Part shown: in pieces, positions 8,808-17,488 of the stretch
How the letters are laid out: the number at the start of each line of letters is the position of its first letter
Position numbering within the stretch: position 1 is the stretch's first letter
DNA from: Nocardiopsis sp. ATB16-24
Lineage (GTDB): Bacteria > Actinomycetota > Actinomycetes > Streptosporangiales > Streptosporangiaceae
Reading direction: 5' to 3'
Assembly (NCBI RefSeq): GCF_030271535.1
Contig: NZ_JASCXJ010000002.1
Location: forward strand, 1-64,000
DNA length: 64,000 nt
Translations under genes and position numbers: made by a program
The notes under the pieces: model-generated
The model's input: the letters and a program-made list of their open reading frames with translations, nothing else
What the model was told of the DNA's origin: nothing
The model's database searches: none

Positions 8808-10109
8808 TTACAGGATGATCCGCATCGGCTCCTCCAGGATCTCCGCGAGGTCCTTGAGGAACGCGGCGCCCACGGCGCCGTCCACCGCACGGTGGTCCAC
8901 CGACAGTTCGAGCGCGATCCGGTTGCGCACGACGACCTCGCCGTCCACGACCACCGGCTCCTGGCGCATCGCACCGACCGCGAGGATGGCCGCCTCCGGC
9001 GGGTTGATCACCGCGGAGAAGCTGTCCACACCGAACATGCCCAGGTTGGACACGCTGAACGTGCCGCCGCTCATCTCCTGCGGCTTCAGCTTGCCGTCAC
9101 GGGCCTTGCCCGCCAGATCCCGCGTACGCGTGGAGATCTCCGACAGCGTCGCCTTGTCGGTGTCGTGCAACACCGGAACGACCAGGCCCGACTCCACGGC
9201 CACGGCCACGCCCACGTTGATCCGGTGGTGCCGCAGCAGCCTGCCGTCCACCCACGAGGTGTTCACCGCGGGGTGCAGCTTCAACGCCGTCGCACTGGCC
9301 TTGACGATCAGGTCGTTGAAGCTGACCTTCACGCCGGTGCTCTCCAGCTGCCCGTTGATCTGCGAACGGAAGGCCCTGAGCGCCTCGGCGTCGATCGTAC
9401 GGCGCAGGTAGAAGTGCGGGACGGTCTGCTTGCTCTCGGTCAGGCGGCGCGCGATCACCTTGCGCACGTTGCTGACCTGGAGCTCCTCGGAGTCGCGTCC
9501 GTCGTCGAAGGCCGGGGCGGACACGGCCCGCTCCGCGGAGGGCTTGGCCTCCTCCTTGGCCTCCACCGCGTGCTCGGTCTCCTCGGTGCCCCTCTCCCGG
9601 GCCGCCTCGATGTCGGCGCGCACGATCCGGCCCTTGGGGCCCGACCCCTTGATCTTGGTGATGTCCAGGCCGTACTCACGGGCCAGTCGCCGGGCCAACG
9701 GGGAGGTGCGCGGACGGGGGCCGTCCTCGGCCGGCTCGGGCGCGGCGGAGGTCCGTTCGGCCTCCGAGCCCTCGGCGGCCTCCGTGATCTCCTCCGCCTT
9801 CTCGGCCTGTTCCTCCTTGTCGGGCTCGGGTTCGTCCGCATCGCCGGCACCGGAGTCCTCGGGCACGGCGTCCGGGGAGTCGGCGATCACACCGATGACC
9901 GCGCCGATCGGCACCGTCTCACCCTCGGAGACGGTCTGCTTGACCAGGTAGCCGTCCTCGTAGGCCTCGTACTCCATGACGGCCTTGTCGGTCTCGATCT
10001 CGACCAGGACGTCACCGGAGGTGACCTTGTCACCCACGTTCTTGACCCACGTGCTGATGACGCCTTCTTCCATGGTGTCGGAGAGGCGCGGCATCTGGAT
10101 TTCGCTCAT
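8808..10109 (-). CDS. pdhC: Dihydrolipoamide acyltransferase (E2) of a 2-oxoacid dehydrogenase complex
   Basis: A 433-residue E2 core protein. It has one lipoyl domain with the lipoylated lysine at residue 42 (IETDKAVMEYE), an acidic Glu/Ala/Pro linker, a peripheral-subunit-binding domain (SPLARRLAREYGLDITKIKG) and the catalytic domain ending with the HxxxDG active site (DHRAVDG, His406 and Asp410). E2 moves the acyl group from E1 to coenzyme A. It is third in a tight operon after the E1 alpha and beta genes, with a 14-base gap and GGGAG upstream of the ATG. No lipoamide dehydrogenase (E3) gene is in the window, so E3 must come from elsewhere. Confidence 0.93.
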   Translation of the reverse strand: MSEIQMPRLSDTMEEGVISTWVKNVGDKVTSGDVLVEIETDKAVMEYEAYEDGYLVKQTVSEGETVPIGAVIGVIADSPDAVPEDSGAGDADEPEPDKEEQAEKAEEITEAAEGSEAERTSAAPEPAEDGPRPRTSPLARRLAREYGLDITKIKGSGPKGRIVRADIEAARERGTEETEHAVEAKEEAKPSAERAVSAPAFDDGRDSEELQVSNVRKVIARRLTESKQTVPHFYLRRTIDAEALRAFRSQINGQLESTGVKVSFNDLIVKASATALKLHPAVNTSWVDGRLLRHHRINVGVAVAVESGLVVPVLHDTDKATLSEISTRTRDLAGKARDGKLKPQEMSGGTFSVSNLGMFGVDSFSAVINPPEAAILAVGAMRQEPVVVDGEVVVRNRIALELSVDHRAVDGAVGAAFLKDLAEILEEPMRIIL

Positions 10110-10123
10110 ATTTGAAACTCCCT

Positions 10124-11137
10124 CTACCCGACCCGTTTGCCGACGGCGCTCAGGGTCTCCTTGATGACGGTGCTGATCGACTCGATCGACGGCAGGGCCG
10201 CTGTCTCCAGCGGCTTGGCGTAGGGCATGGGGACTTCCGCCATCGCCACCCTGCGGACGGGGGCGTCCAGGTAGTCGAAGGCGCCTTCCTGGATCGACGC
10301 GGCGATCTCCGCGCCGATGCCGTAGGTGAGCCAGTCGTCCTCGCAGATCACCGCGGCGCCGGTCTTCTTGACCGAGTCCACGAAGGTCTGGCGGTCCAGC
10401 GGACGCAGGCTGCGCAGGTCCACGACCTCGACGTCGATGTCCTCCTCGGCCAGCTGCTCGGCGACCTGGGTGGCCACCATCGCCATGCGGGAGTAACCGA
10501 TGAGGGTGATGTCGCTTCCCTCGCGTGTGACCTTGGCGCGGCCGATCGTGGCGACGTCGTCGTTGGACGGCTCGGCGTAGTCGTCGGGGACCTCGCCCTT
10601 GGAGTTGTACAGACCCAGGTTCTCCAGGAGCAGGACCGGGTCGTCGTCGCGGATGGCCGCGCGCAGCATCGCCGAGGCCTCGGCCGGGGTGCTGGGAGCG
10701 AGCACCTTCAGACCGGGGACGAAGGAGTAGAACAGCTCGATGTTCTGCGAGTGGGTGGCGCCGAGCTGTTGGCCGCCGCCACCGGGTGTGCGGATGACCA
10801 TGGGCACGCTCGTCTGACCGCCGAACATGCCGTAGATCTTGGCGGCGTGGTTGATGATCTGGTCGATGGCGATCAGCGAGAAGTTGATCGTCATGATCTC
10901 CACGACCGGACGCAGGCCCAACATGGCCGCGCCGACGGCCGCGCCGACGAAACCCTCCTCGGCGATGGGGGTGTCCCTGACCCGGCGCGGTCCGAACTCC
11001 TTGAGCAGACCCTCGGTGATCTTGTAGGAGCCCTCGAAGAGACCGATCTCCTCGCCCATGACGAACACGTTCTCGTCCCGGACCATCTCGGCGCGAAGGG
11101 TGTCCCGCAGAGCCTGACGGTAAGTGATCACAGACAT
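10124..11137 (-). CDS. pdhB: Pyruvate/2-oxoacid dehydrogenase E1 beta subunit
   Basis: A 337-residue E1 beta subunit. The N-terminus (TYRQALRDTLRAEM, then VFVMGEEIGLFEGSYKIT) and the segments DTPIAEEGFVGAAVGAAM and THSQNIELFYSFVPGLKV are characteristic. It forms the heterotetrameric, thiamine-diphosphate-dependent E1 with the alpha subunit encoded 14 bases upstream, and decarboxylates a 2-oxoacid. The E1 alpha sequence reads more like pyruvate than branched-chain enzymes, but acetoin dehydrogenase cannot be excluded. Confidence 0.93.
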   Translation of the reverse strand: MSVITYRQALRDTLRAEMVRDENVFVMGEEIGLFEGSYKITEGLLKEFGPRRVRDTPIAEEGFVGAAVGAAMLGLRPVVEIMTINFSLIAIDQIINHAAKIYGMFGGQTSVPMVIRTPGGGGQQLGATHSQNIELFYSFVPGLKVLAPSTPAEASAMLRAAIRDDDPVLLLENLGLYNSKGEVPDDYAEPSNDDVATIGRAKVTREGSDITLIGYSRMAMVATQVAEQLAEEDIDVEVVDLRSLRPLDRQTFVDSVKKTGAAVICEDDWLTYGIGAEIAASIQEGAFDYLDAPVRRVAMAEVPMPYAKPLETAALPSIESISTVIKETLSAVGKRVG

Positions 11138-11151
11138 TGTGGGTTCCTTCC

Positions 11152-12258
11152 CTACTCCGCGAACACCGGGTCGGCGGGCATGCGGGTCGACTCGTTGGGC
11201 ACCGGTGTGGCGTAGGTGTAGTCGAAGAGCGTCGACACATCCGGGTGCGGGCTGTTCTCGGCGAAGTCCGCGGCTTCGGCGACCTCGGCCTTGACGGAGG
11301 CGGCCATCTCCTCGCGCAGCTCGTCGGTGAGGATGCCGGCCTCGGTGAGCTGTCGGTCGAACAGGCGGATCGGGTCGTTCTGCTCCGACCGTGCCTCTTC
11401 CTTCTGCTCGTCGGTGCGGTACTTGGCCGGGTCGACCACCGAGTGGCCCTTCATCCGGTAGCTCCACGCCTCCAGCAGGAACGGCGTCTGCTCCTTACGG
11501 GCGCGCTCCACGAGCCTGGTGGTGGTGTCGCGGACCGCGAGCACGTCCCGGCCGTCCACACGCTCGCCCTCGATGCGGAAGGCGGCGCCGCGCTTGTACA
11601 GGTCGGGTTCGGCCGAGGACATCTCGACGGTGGTCCCCATGCCGGTGAAGTTGTTGATCACCACGAAGACGACCGGCAGGTTCCACAGCTTGGCGATGTT
11701 CAGGCTCTCGTGCCAGGCGCCGATGTTGGTGGTGCCGTCCCCCATCTGGCACATGACGACCTCGTCGCCGCCACGGTAGGTGATGGCCAGCGCGGCACCG
11801 GCCGCCAGCGGCAGCTGACCGCCGACGATGCCGTAGCCGCCGAGCATGCGGGTGGCGGTGTCGTACATGTGCATGGAGCCGCCCCAGCCCTTGGCCACAC
11901 CGTCGGTGCGTCCGTAGAGCTCGGCCATGACCCGCCTGGGGTCCATGCCCTTCTCGATCGCGTACCCGTGGTCACGGTAGTTCGTGAACAGGTAGTCGTC
12001 CTCGCGTAGGGCGCTCATCAGGCCGACGATGGTGGCCTCCTCACCGAGGTTGAGGTGGCAGTAACCGCCGATCCTGGCCTGGGTGTAGGCCTGGGCCGTA
12101 CGCTCCTCGAAGCGCCGGAGGAACAACATCCTGCGGTAGTAGTCGAGCAGGATCTCGGGTTTTTCGTTGGAGAGGCCGGGGGAGGTGTCCTTGCGTCCGC
12201 GCTTGCGAGTCCCCGAGGACTTGGCGGCGCGACCCTTCGGCTTGGCTGTGTCAGCCAT
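11152..12258 (-). CDS. pdhA: Pyruvate dehydrogenase E1 alpha subunit
   Basis: A 368-residue E1 alpha subunit. After a basic N-terminal tail it carries the thiamine-diphosphate motif from GDGTTNIGAWHES to VVINN (about residues 169-198) and the region GWGGSMHMYD. The segment YRMKGHSVVDPAKYR resembles the pyruvate-type phosphorylation loop (YRYRGHSMSDPAKYR) more than branched-chain enzymes, supporting a pyruvate or acetoin role. It is the first gene of pdhABC and is preceded by a long leader of about 375 bases with two hairpins and a palindrome-bearing promoter. A FadR-type GntR gene lies just upstream on the same strand and is the obvious candidate regulator. Confidence 0.93.
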   Translation of the reverse strand: MADTAKPKGRAAKSSGTRKRGRKDTSPGLSNEKPEILLDYYRRMLFLRRFEERTAQAYTQARIGGYCHLNLGEEATIVGLMSALREDDYLFTNYRDHGYAIEKGMDPRRVMAELYGRTDGVAKGWGGSMHMYDTATRMLGGYGIVGGQLPLAAGAALAITYRGGDEVVMCQMGDGTTNIGAWHESLNIAKLWNLPVVFVVINNFTGMGTTVEMSSAEPDLYKRGAAFRIEGERVDGRDVLAVRDTTTRLVERARKEQTPFLLEAWSYRMKGHSVVDPAKYRTDEQKEEARSEQNDPIRLFDRQLTEAGILTDELREEMAASVKAEVAEAADFAENSPHPDVSTLFDYTYATPVPNESTRMPADPVFAE

Positions 12259-12282
12259 GATGTGCCTTTCTACGTGCGAGAA

Positions 12283-12321
12283 GGCCTGCCGATCCGGTCT
12301 GTGGACCGGAGGTGTCAGGCC
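12283..12321 (-). promoter_or_regulatory. Hairpin next to the pdhA ribosome binding site
   Basis: A nested inverted repeat: inner stem TCCGGTC / GACCGGA with a TGTG loop (12293-12310), outer arms GGCCTG / CAGGCC. It ends about 25 bases upstream of the pdhA start codon, so folding could affect translation. Inferred from pairing only. Confidence 0.4.
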
Positions 12322-12550
12322 CGCCGTGGCCTCGCTGTCGGGCGTGGCCTCGGCGTGCGCCGCCACCGCGGCTCATGCGGCGGCGGCGCCCTGTGGCTGT
12401 GGCGGGGCGCGTCCCGGAGAGCGTGGCTCGTTCTCTCCGGGTGCGAAGCGCTGGAGGGATCCGGTGTGAAGTTGTCCGTGGGACCCCTGCCCGCATTGCT
12501 TCCCGGTCTGCACTGGCCTATGCATCCGTGGCCCCGTCTGACGGTGTCGG

Positions 12551-12593
12551 TCGTCGGGGGTCGTCCACCGGCCGGATGGACGACCCCCGACGA
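12551..12593 (-). promoter_or_regulatory. Perfect 17-bp hairpin in the pdh leader
   Basis: Arms of 17 bases (12551-12567 and 12577-12593) pair perfectly around a 9-base loop. It lies between the predicted pdh promoter and pdhA, and downstream of the gntR gene stop. It could terminate gntR transcription or attenuate pdh transcription; no T-run follows. Confidence 0.5.
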
Positions 12594-12633
12594 CCGGGAG
12601 GGGTAGGGCGATCGTGTGACACGCGTCGCTCCC

Positions 12634-12662
12634 ACTCTATGCTCTGATCGATGATCGATCAA
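12634..12662 (-). promoter_or_regulatory. Predicted pdhABC promoter with TGATCGATCA palindrome
   Basis: On the minus strand, TTGATC (-35) and TAGAGT (-10) are separated by exactly 17 bases. A perfect palindrome TGATCGATCA (12652-12661) overlaps the -35 box and spacer, with a second GATCGATG/ATCGATC run next to it. This is a good place for a repressor such as the adjacent FadR-type GntR protein. The boxes are read by eye. Confidence 0.5.
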
Positions 12663-12757
12663 TACAACTGTACGCGAGCCCCCACGGAGAAGGACCGAAG
12701 GGGCAGGTCGGAACGTTCCTCCGAGGAGGGGAGGAGACGCCGGGGAGCGGGTCGGAC

Positions 12758-13435
12758 TCAGCCCACGCCCTCGTGCGACTTCAAAGCGGCCTCGACGTAG
12801 TTGAGCACGTGGTCGCTGAGCATCCGGCCCACCGCGGGGTCCCCCTCGCGGAAGGCCAGGGTGATCTGTGCGTGGTCGGCGGCCTTGGCGTGGAGCTTCA
12901 TGTCCAGCCAGCGCACCGAGAGCGCGGTCCACACCTCCACGCCCAGCGACTCCCAGGTGTGCAGCAACACGCTGTTGTCGGCGGCGCGCACGATCTCGCG
13001 GTGGAACTCCACGCTGTGGCGGATCTGCTCCGCGGTGTCGCCCCGCGCGGTCGCCCTCCGCAGGGCCTCCACCTCCCGTTCCAGGGGAGAGGGGTCGGCC
13101 GCCAGTCGGGGGGCGGCCAGCTGCGCGGCCACCAGTTCCAACCCCGCGCGGACAGGGTAGATCTCCGCCATGTCCTGGACCCCGAAAGCCCTGACCCGGG
13201 CGCCCTTGTTGGGCACCGTCTCGATCAGGCGCAGGGTCTCCAGTTCGCGCAGCGCCTCTCGGACGGGGGCCTGGCTCACCTTCAGCTCCGTGGCGATGCG
13301 GCGCTCCACGATCCGCTCTCCGGGCTTCCAGCGCCCCGACAGCAGGCCTTCGACCAGTACCTGCCGGATCTGCTCCCTCAGCGGCTCACGGGCCAGTTTC
13401 GAGGGATCATCCGGCAACCGGGGCAGGTCGACCAT
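12758..13435 (-). CDS. GntR family (FadR-type, FCD domain) transcriptional regulator
   Basis: A 225-residue regulator. The N-terminal winged helix (EPLREQIRQVLVEGLLSGRW, then VSQAPVREALRELETLRLIE) is GntR-like, and the helical C-terminal domain with conserved histidines (SVEFHREIVRAADNSVLLHTW, later SDHVLNYVEAAL) is of the FCD type that binds a metal and a carboxylate effector. It lies directly upstream of pdhABC on the same strand, so it probably controls the pdh operon in response to a carboxylate such as pyruvate; that is inferred from position and from the palindrome in the pdh promoter. Confidence 0.85.
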   Translation of the reverse strand: MVDLPRLPDDPSKLAREPLREQIRQVLVEGLLSGRWKPGERIVERRIATELKVSQAPVREALRELETLRLIETVPNKGARVRAFGVQDMAEIYPVRAGLELVAAQLAAPRLAADPSPLEREVEALRRATARGDTAEQIRHSVEFHREIVRAADNSVLLHTWESLGVEVWTALSVRWLDMKLHAKAADHAQITLAFREGDPAVGRMLSDHVLNYVEAALKSHEGVG

Positions 13436-14055
13436 CCAGGGCCCTTCCGTTCCGCGGCCGACGCACGCTCGGTGCGGCGACCGTTTCGCTCAGCGTTGTA
13501 CAGGCTCCTTGAAGAGTGCCACACGCGTGCGGGTCGACCTGACAACAGGCCTCGGGGCGCCGGCGGATCGTCCACGAACGTGTCGCGTGGCGGTGGAGCG
13601 GCGTCGACGGACGGTCGGGCGCGGGGTGGGAGCCGAGGAGGAAGACCACACGTGTGCGACCACACCACCGATACGGAACCGTGTCCGGGTAGGCTCGTCT
13701 GTCGGCAATGTCCACACAAGGTCGAGACGGAGCATGACGCACGCAACGGCGAGGAGTTCGATGACGGTGCCCTGACCCGCGCTGAACATACTCGGGCGGT
13801 GCGCAGCGCGACACAGACGCCACTGTCGACCCTGTTCCTCGGAAGCCGATCCTGCCAGAGGCCGTTCACGACCCGGTGAACCGGTCCCAAGGTTCGGCCG
13901 TCGAACGGAAGTGGGCGGAAGGGAATCCTCCCTCCGCCGTCCACCCGAGTCGGCCTGAGGACGTCAGATCAGTACCAGTAGAAACGGCTGGCCCGTCCCC
14001 CGCGCTTCGCAAGTGCCACAGGCGAGCCCACAACGCGTGAGACAGCACTGAGCAC
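13436..14055. other. Gene-free region upstream of the PAP2 gene
   Basis: About 620 bases between divergently transcribed gntR and PAP2 genes. Open frames here give arginine- and proline-rich translations without family resemblance, so I do not call a gene. Promoters for both flanking genes must lie here; I cannot place them with confidence. Confidence 0.45.
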
Positions 14056-14940
14056 ATGACGCACTCTTCAAGGACCCGACGACATCCACATCCACGGGCC
14101 AGGCAGTTGACCGAGCCGCACGACAGGCAAGAGCGTACGACCCCGGCCGCGGGTCCCTACAGCGGCCCCATCCCCGTGGTGCGTACGACCGTGTACGACC
14201 CGGGGCCCCCGGTCGTGCGTGCGGTCCGCTGGCCGAGTGTGAGCGAGATCGCCTGGGGAGTGGCCTCGGACCGTGTCGCCATCATGCTGGCCGTCGCGCT
14301 GATCGTCATGACGATGCTCGCCGCCGGGCCGCTGCATCCGGTCGACAACTTCCTGAACGAACTCCCCCGACCCTACTGGGACCGGATACGGGACTTCCTC
14401 ATCCTCTGGCCGGACACGGTCGCCTCCCGTGCCGTCGCGTTGCCCGTCCTGGGTGTCACCGCGCTCCAGTTGGCCTACTGGCACCGAAGTTGGCGTCCGA
14501 TGGTGCTGAGCGCCGTCGGAGTGGTCGGGATGATGTCCATGGTGTCGGTGATGAAGCTGGCCATCAACCGGGGGCACGCCAAGCACTTCAACCCGGACTT
14601 CTTCGCGGGGCCGGGCAACGTGGCCTTCCCGTCCGGACACGGGGCCAACGCGATCCTCATCTACGGGCTGGTGCTGTTCCTCATCATCCGGTTCGGTGCC
14701 GCCCGACCGCACATCATCCGACGCCTGGCGTACTGCATCGTCGGTATCGCCCTGCTCCAGTCGACGGTCTCGGTCTACCTGCACTTCCACTGGTTCACGG
14801 ACCTGGTGGCGGGGATGATCGCGGGCGGTTTCGCGCTGAGGGTGACGATCAGGCTGGACCGCATGTTCCCCCACGGTCGCACCACCGAGTGGTGGCCCTG
14901 GTACGGAAGACGACAGGAGTCGCTGCCCGCCAAGAGCTGA
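14056..14940 (+). CDS. PAP2 family membrane phosphatase
   Basis: A 294-residue integral membrane protein with about six hydrophobic helices from residue 74 on. It contains the three phosphatase signatures of the type 2 phosphatidic acid phosphatase family: KLAINRGHAK, FPSGHGAN (catalytic histidine) and SVYLHFHWFTDLVAG (second histidine). Such enzymes remove phosphate from lipid phosphates, for example undecaprenyl pyrophosphate or phosphatidate, at the outer membrane face. The first 70 residues are hydrophilic and basic. A hairpin follows the stop. Confidence 0.9.
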   Translation: MTHSSRTRRHPHPRARQLTEPHDRQERTTPAAGPYSGPIPVVRTTVYDPGPPVVRAVRWPSVSEIAWGVASDRVAIMLAVALIVMTMLAAGPLHPVDNFLNELPRPYWDRIRDFLILWPDTVASRAVALPVLGVTALQLAYWHRSWRPMVLSAVGVVGMMSMVSVMKLAINRGHAKHFNPDFFAGPGNVAFPSGHGANAILIYGLVLFLIIRFGAARPHIIRRLAYCIVGIALLQSTVSVYLHFHWFTDLVAGMIAGGFALRVTIRLDRMFPHGRTTEWWPWYGRRQESLPAKS

Positions 14941-14965
14941 ACCCCTCCCCACCCCGGGTCGCCTC

Positions 14966-14994
14966 GCGCCCGCCGGACTCCTTCCGGCGGGCGC
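14966..14994 (+). terminator. Hairpin terminator after PAP2 gene
   Basis: Perfect 11-bp stem (GCGCCCGCCGG / CCGGCGGGCGC) with a 7-base loop, 25 bases after the stop codon. No T-run. Confidence 0.55.
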
Positions 14995-15100
14995 TCGGCG
15001 TTCCGGCGGCCCCGAGCGTGAGTTCTCGCCAGGTCGACATGGCGAGGCGGCGATCGGAGGCCGGGCCCGTTCCCTCCGTGAGGAGGACCCTGAGCCCCGG

Positions 15101-15613
15101 TCAGCCCGGGGTCCTCACCAGTTCGCGCATCCTGGCCAGTCGTTCGAGGAACATCCGGTTCATCACGAACCGCACAAGCGTGCGGTCCACCATGGCCCCG
15201 AAGCGGGAGGCGAACTCCACCCGGTCGGTGTAGGCGGTTCCGGTCCCTTGTGGTGTCACCACATGGGTGTGCCGAAAATAGCGGAACAGCCCGCGCAGTT
15301 GGAGGTCGGTGAAGTGCTCGCCGTCCTGGAAGGAGTCGATGACGCCGACCCAGCGCACGGGCAGTACACCCGCCAGGCGCCAGCGCAACACCATCACCTC
15401 GCCTTCGGCGAACCCCCGTTCGGGCCAGCGCAGGACACGCACCCCGCCGGGCATGGAACGCTCCAGGCCGGACCTGCTCACACAGAGGGAGAAGACCCGG
15501 TCGGGGGGTGCCTCGAAGTACGCCGTGTAGACCGCCGTGCTCGTGGTCCGCGGTCGTTCGGTGGTGTGCGGCCCGCTCAGAAGCCCGCGCTCGTCGATCT
15601 CCCGGACCGTCAT
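15101..15613 (-). CDS. SRPBCC (START-like) family protein
   Basis: A 170-residue protein of the SRPBCC ligand-binding fold. The pattern TAYFEAPPDRVFSLCVSRSG at the start of the domain, WVGVIDSFQDGEHFTDLQLRG in the middle and FRHTHVVTPQGTGTAYTDRV further on are typical of the coenzyme Q-binding/polyketide-cyclase-like branch. The strong GGGAGGG just before the ATG at 15613 sets the start. Ligand unknown; no biosynthetic genes are attached. Confidence 0.75.
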   Translation of the reverse strand: MTVREIDERGLLSGPHTTERPRTTSTAVYTAYFEAPPDRVFSLCVSRSGLERSMPGGVRVLRWPERGFAEGEVMVLRWRLAGVLPVRWVGVIDSFQDGEHFTDLQLRGLFRYFRHTHVVTPQGTGTAYTDRVEFASRFGAMVDRTLVRFVMNRMFLERLARMRELVRTPG

Positions 15614-15809
15614 GATCCCTCCCGATGTCGAGTGCGTCGTCGTTTCCACCCCCGTATCCCCGGAGGGGACCACGCGCACACCGATTCCGCGCTCCTCAGG
15701 GCCCGGGGGTGGGCCCCGAACGCCACGGCCCTCTTGAGCGTCGGGGTCGAACGGGGGAACATCGGGAGCGGCGTGAGGTCCCTCCGGTAGCGGGAGGGGC
15801 GACACGCCA

Positions 15810-15843
15810 GGCCACCGTCCCGCTCGGATACGGGACGGTGGCC
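15810..15843 (-). terminator. Hairpin terminator after the VTC gene
   Basis: Perfect 13-bp stem (GGCCACCGTCCCG / CGGGACGGTGGCC) with an 8-base loop, about 70 bases downstream of the minus-strand VTC gene stop. No T-run. Confidence 0.55.
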
Positions 15844-15867
15844 GCCTCGTCCACGCTGGTCAGGTGA

Positions 15868-15883
15868 TGTTTCACGTGAAACC
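15868..15883. promoter_or_regulatory. parS-like chromosome partition site
   Basis: TGTTTCACGTGAAACC matches the ParB-binding consensus TGTTTCACGTGAAACA at 15 of 16 positions and contains the perfect 14-bp palindrome GTTTCACGTGAAAC. It is intergenic. parS sites cluster around the replication origin in actinobacteria, so this window is probably on the origin side of the chromosome. Confidence 0.85.
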
Positions 15884-15909
15884 TTCCCCACGGACGTCCC
15901 CCGAAGTGG

Positions 15910-16779
15910 TCAGCGGCCCGTGCCGATCTGTGCGCGCTCCAGGGTGCAGGCCGTCGGACTCTCCAGGCACGCGCCCATCGCGCGATGCCACCTGTTGCCC
16001 CTGGCGCGGGGCTCCAGGGCGGCGATCGTCGCGCCGTACTTGGTGAACCGTGCCTCCCGGACGCCGAGCTCGTGCAGCCTGCGCTCGGTCGCGGTCAGAC
16101 CGCCGCGCGTCTTGACCTCCAGCAGCACCACGTCGGATCGCATGCGCACCGACCAGCCCTTCCGGTAGCCGACCAGGTCGGTGTCCACGGTCACCCGCTC
16201 CAGGCCTGAGAGGGACACCACCGTGGTACGGCGGTAGTCGGTGACGGCACTGGCGCTCAGTACGTCCGGAGACTCCACGCCGTACGCGCACAACGTGTCG
16301 TCCAGGAACCGGCGGGTCTGCGGTGTCAGTCGATCCGGAGGTCCCCCGTACTCCATCCGGGTCTTGTCGGTGACGCCGCGCGTTCCCTTGAGCTTGATCT
16401 CGAACATGCGGGTCCCACCGGTGTCCACGTACGTGCGGGTCCTGGCCTTGAAGCGCATCCGTCGTCCCTGACGGTGGTCCTGGAAGGTCCGTAGACAGGG
16501 GGTGTCCAGGTAGGTGGACGAGTACTGGAAGTTCCACCGCCCGTCGATGGTCAGCACCCCGAACCGGTCCCCGGCCCCCGCGAACAGGGGTTCCATCATG
16601 TCGGCGGGCACGAGGTACTTACGACAGGTGCGGGTGACCAGGGCGGCGCGTTCGTTGATCTCGGCGAGGGACATCGGACGTAGTTCCGCCAGGATCGCGG
16701 TGGGCGTCTTCACGGTGGGCGTCTCCGTGGCGTTCGTCTCCACGGGGACCGAGGGCCGGGACAGGGGCGTGGCGCTCAT
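15910..16779 (-). CDS. VTC domain-containing protein (polyphosphate polymerase family)
   Basis: A 289-residue cytoplasmic protein of the VTC family, named after the yeast vacuolar polyphosphate polymerase. It shows the tunnel-fold pattern: RKYLVPADMM at the start of the domain, YSSTYLDTPCLRTF, basic RMRFKARTRTYV, FEIKLKG, VTVDTDLVGYRKGW and VVLLEVKTRGG, i.e. the acidic and basic residues that line the nucleotide/polyphosphate tunnel. Its ATG overlaps the stop of the upstream DUF4956 gene by 4 bases. The VTC-DUF4956 pair is widespread in bacteria; whether this one makes polyphosphate is unproven. Confidence 0.88.
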   Translation of the reverse strand: MSATPLSRPSVPVETNATETPTVKTPTAILAELRPMSLAEINERAALVTRTCRKYLVPADMMEPLFAGAGDRFGVLTIDGRWNFQYSSTYLDTPCLRTFQDHRQGRRMRFKARTRTYVDTGGTRMFEIKLKGTRGVTDKTRMEYGGPPDRLTPQTRRFLDDTLCAYGVESPDVLSASAVTDYRRTTVVSLSGLERVTVDTDLVGYRKGWSVRMRSDVVLLEVKTRGGLTATERRLHELGVREARFTKYGATIAALEPRARGNRWHRAMGACLESPTACTLERAQIGTGR

Positions 16780-17384
16780 CGTCCGGCCGACCAGGTCGGC
16801 GAAGGGAGGCCTCCGGAGCGCTCACGTGAGGGAGAGGGGACCGGCCGCGGTACCTGGAAGCGCACGTCGACGACCATCAGGTCGCGTACGTAATCGACCG
16901 AGGTCACCTCCACCTTCTTGACCCGGGCGCGCAGCCGGGCCTCCAGGTCCTGACGCAGCGCCACGGGGTCCTCGTGCACCACGTCCAGCGTCAGCACACG
17001 ACGCTCGTGCCGGGAGAGGAGACGGGGGTGGTCGGCCGTGTACAGGCCGGCGAGCAGCAGGACGTTGAGCCCCAGCAGCACCCACGGCATCGGGGCGGCC
17101 ACCGCGTTGACCAGACCGAGGGCGATGGCGGTGAAGTAGTAACCGATCTCCCCCTGACTGATCAGGTCCGAACGCAACCGCAGGATCGACAGCACACCGA
17201 ACAACCCGAAGCCGACCGCGAGACCGACCTCCTGGTTGGTCAGCATGGAGACCACGGCGAAGATGCCGGTGTTCAGCGCCACATAGGCCAGGAGGAGATC
17301 GCGCCGTCCATGACGGCGGAAGTAGATGACGTAGGACAGGACCGTGATCGCGGTCGAGTTGACCGCCAAGGCGAACCAGAACAT
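16776..17384 (-). CDS. DUF4956 membrane protein
   Basis: A 202-residue protein with about four membrane helices in the first 115 residues, followed by a small cytoplasmic alpha/beta domain. The motif FGLFGVLSILRLRSDLISQGEIGYYF (here only quoted by ends: FGLFG to IGYYF) is the hallmark of DUF4956. It is encoded with, and overlaps, a VTC domain gene; together they probably form a membrane-coupled polyphosphate-type enzyme. The start at 17384 is supported by AGGATGG upstream. A pair of CATGA repeats lies 33 bases upstream. Confidence 0.85.
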   Translation of the reverse strand: MFWFALAVNSTAITVLSYVIYFRRHGRRDLLLAYVALNTGIFAVVSMLTNQEVGLAVGFGLFGVLSILRLRSDLISQGEIGYYFTAIALGLVNAVAAPMPWVLLGLNVLLLAGLYTADHPRLLSRHERRVLTLDVVHEDPVALRQDLEARLRARVKKVEVTSVDYVRDLMVVDVRFQVPRPVPSPSRERSGGLPSPTWSAGR

Positions 17385-17416
17385 GTGACCATCCTGCGTA
17401 CTGAGAGTGAGGAGTC

Positions 17417-17433
17417 CATGAGAAACGCATGAA
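17417..17433 (-). promoter_or_regulatory. Tandem response-regulator box upstream of DUF4956-VTC
   Basis: CATGAG-AAACG-CATGAA on the plus strand: two CATGA half-sites 11 bases apart, as expected for tandem binding of an OmpR/PhoB-type regulator. The same arrangement lies upstream of the sensor operon at 20170-20186, at nearly the same distance from the start codon. Confidence 0.6.
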
Positions 17434-17488
17434 GGAACCCTCATCTCCGTCATCTGCGGGGTTTCGGTCCGTCAAGATTTCAAAAACA

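Noticed and set aside
8370..10115. 581-codon plus-strand frame opposite pdhC
   Set aside because: Leu/Gly/Arg/His-rich shadow of the E2 gene on the other strand; no start signal or motif.
13490..13789. Short frames in the gntR-PAP2 gap
   Set aside because: Low-complexity Arg/Thr/Pro translations and no ribosome binding sites.
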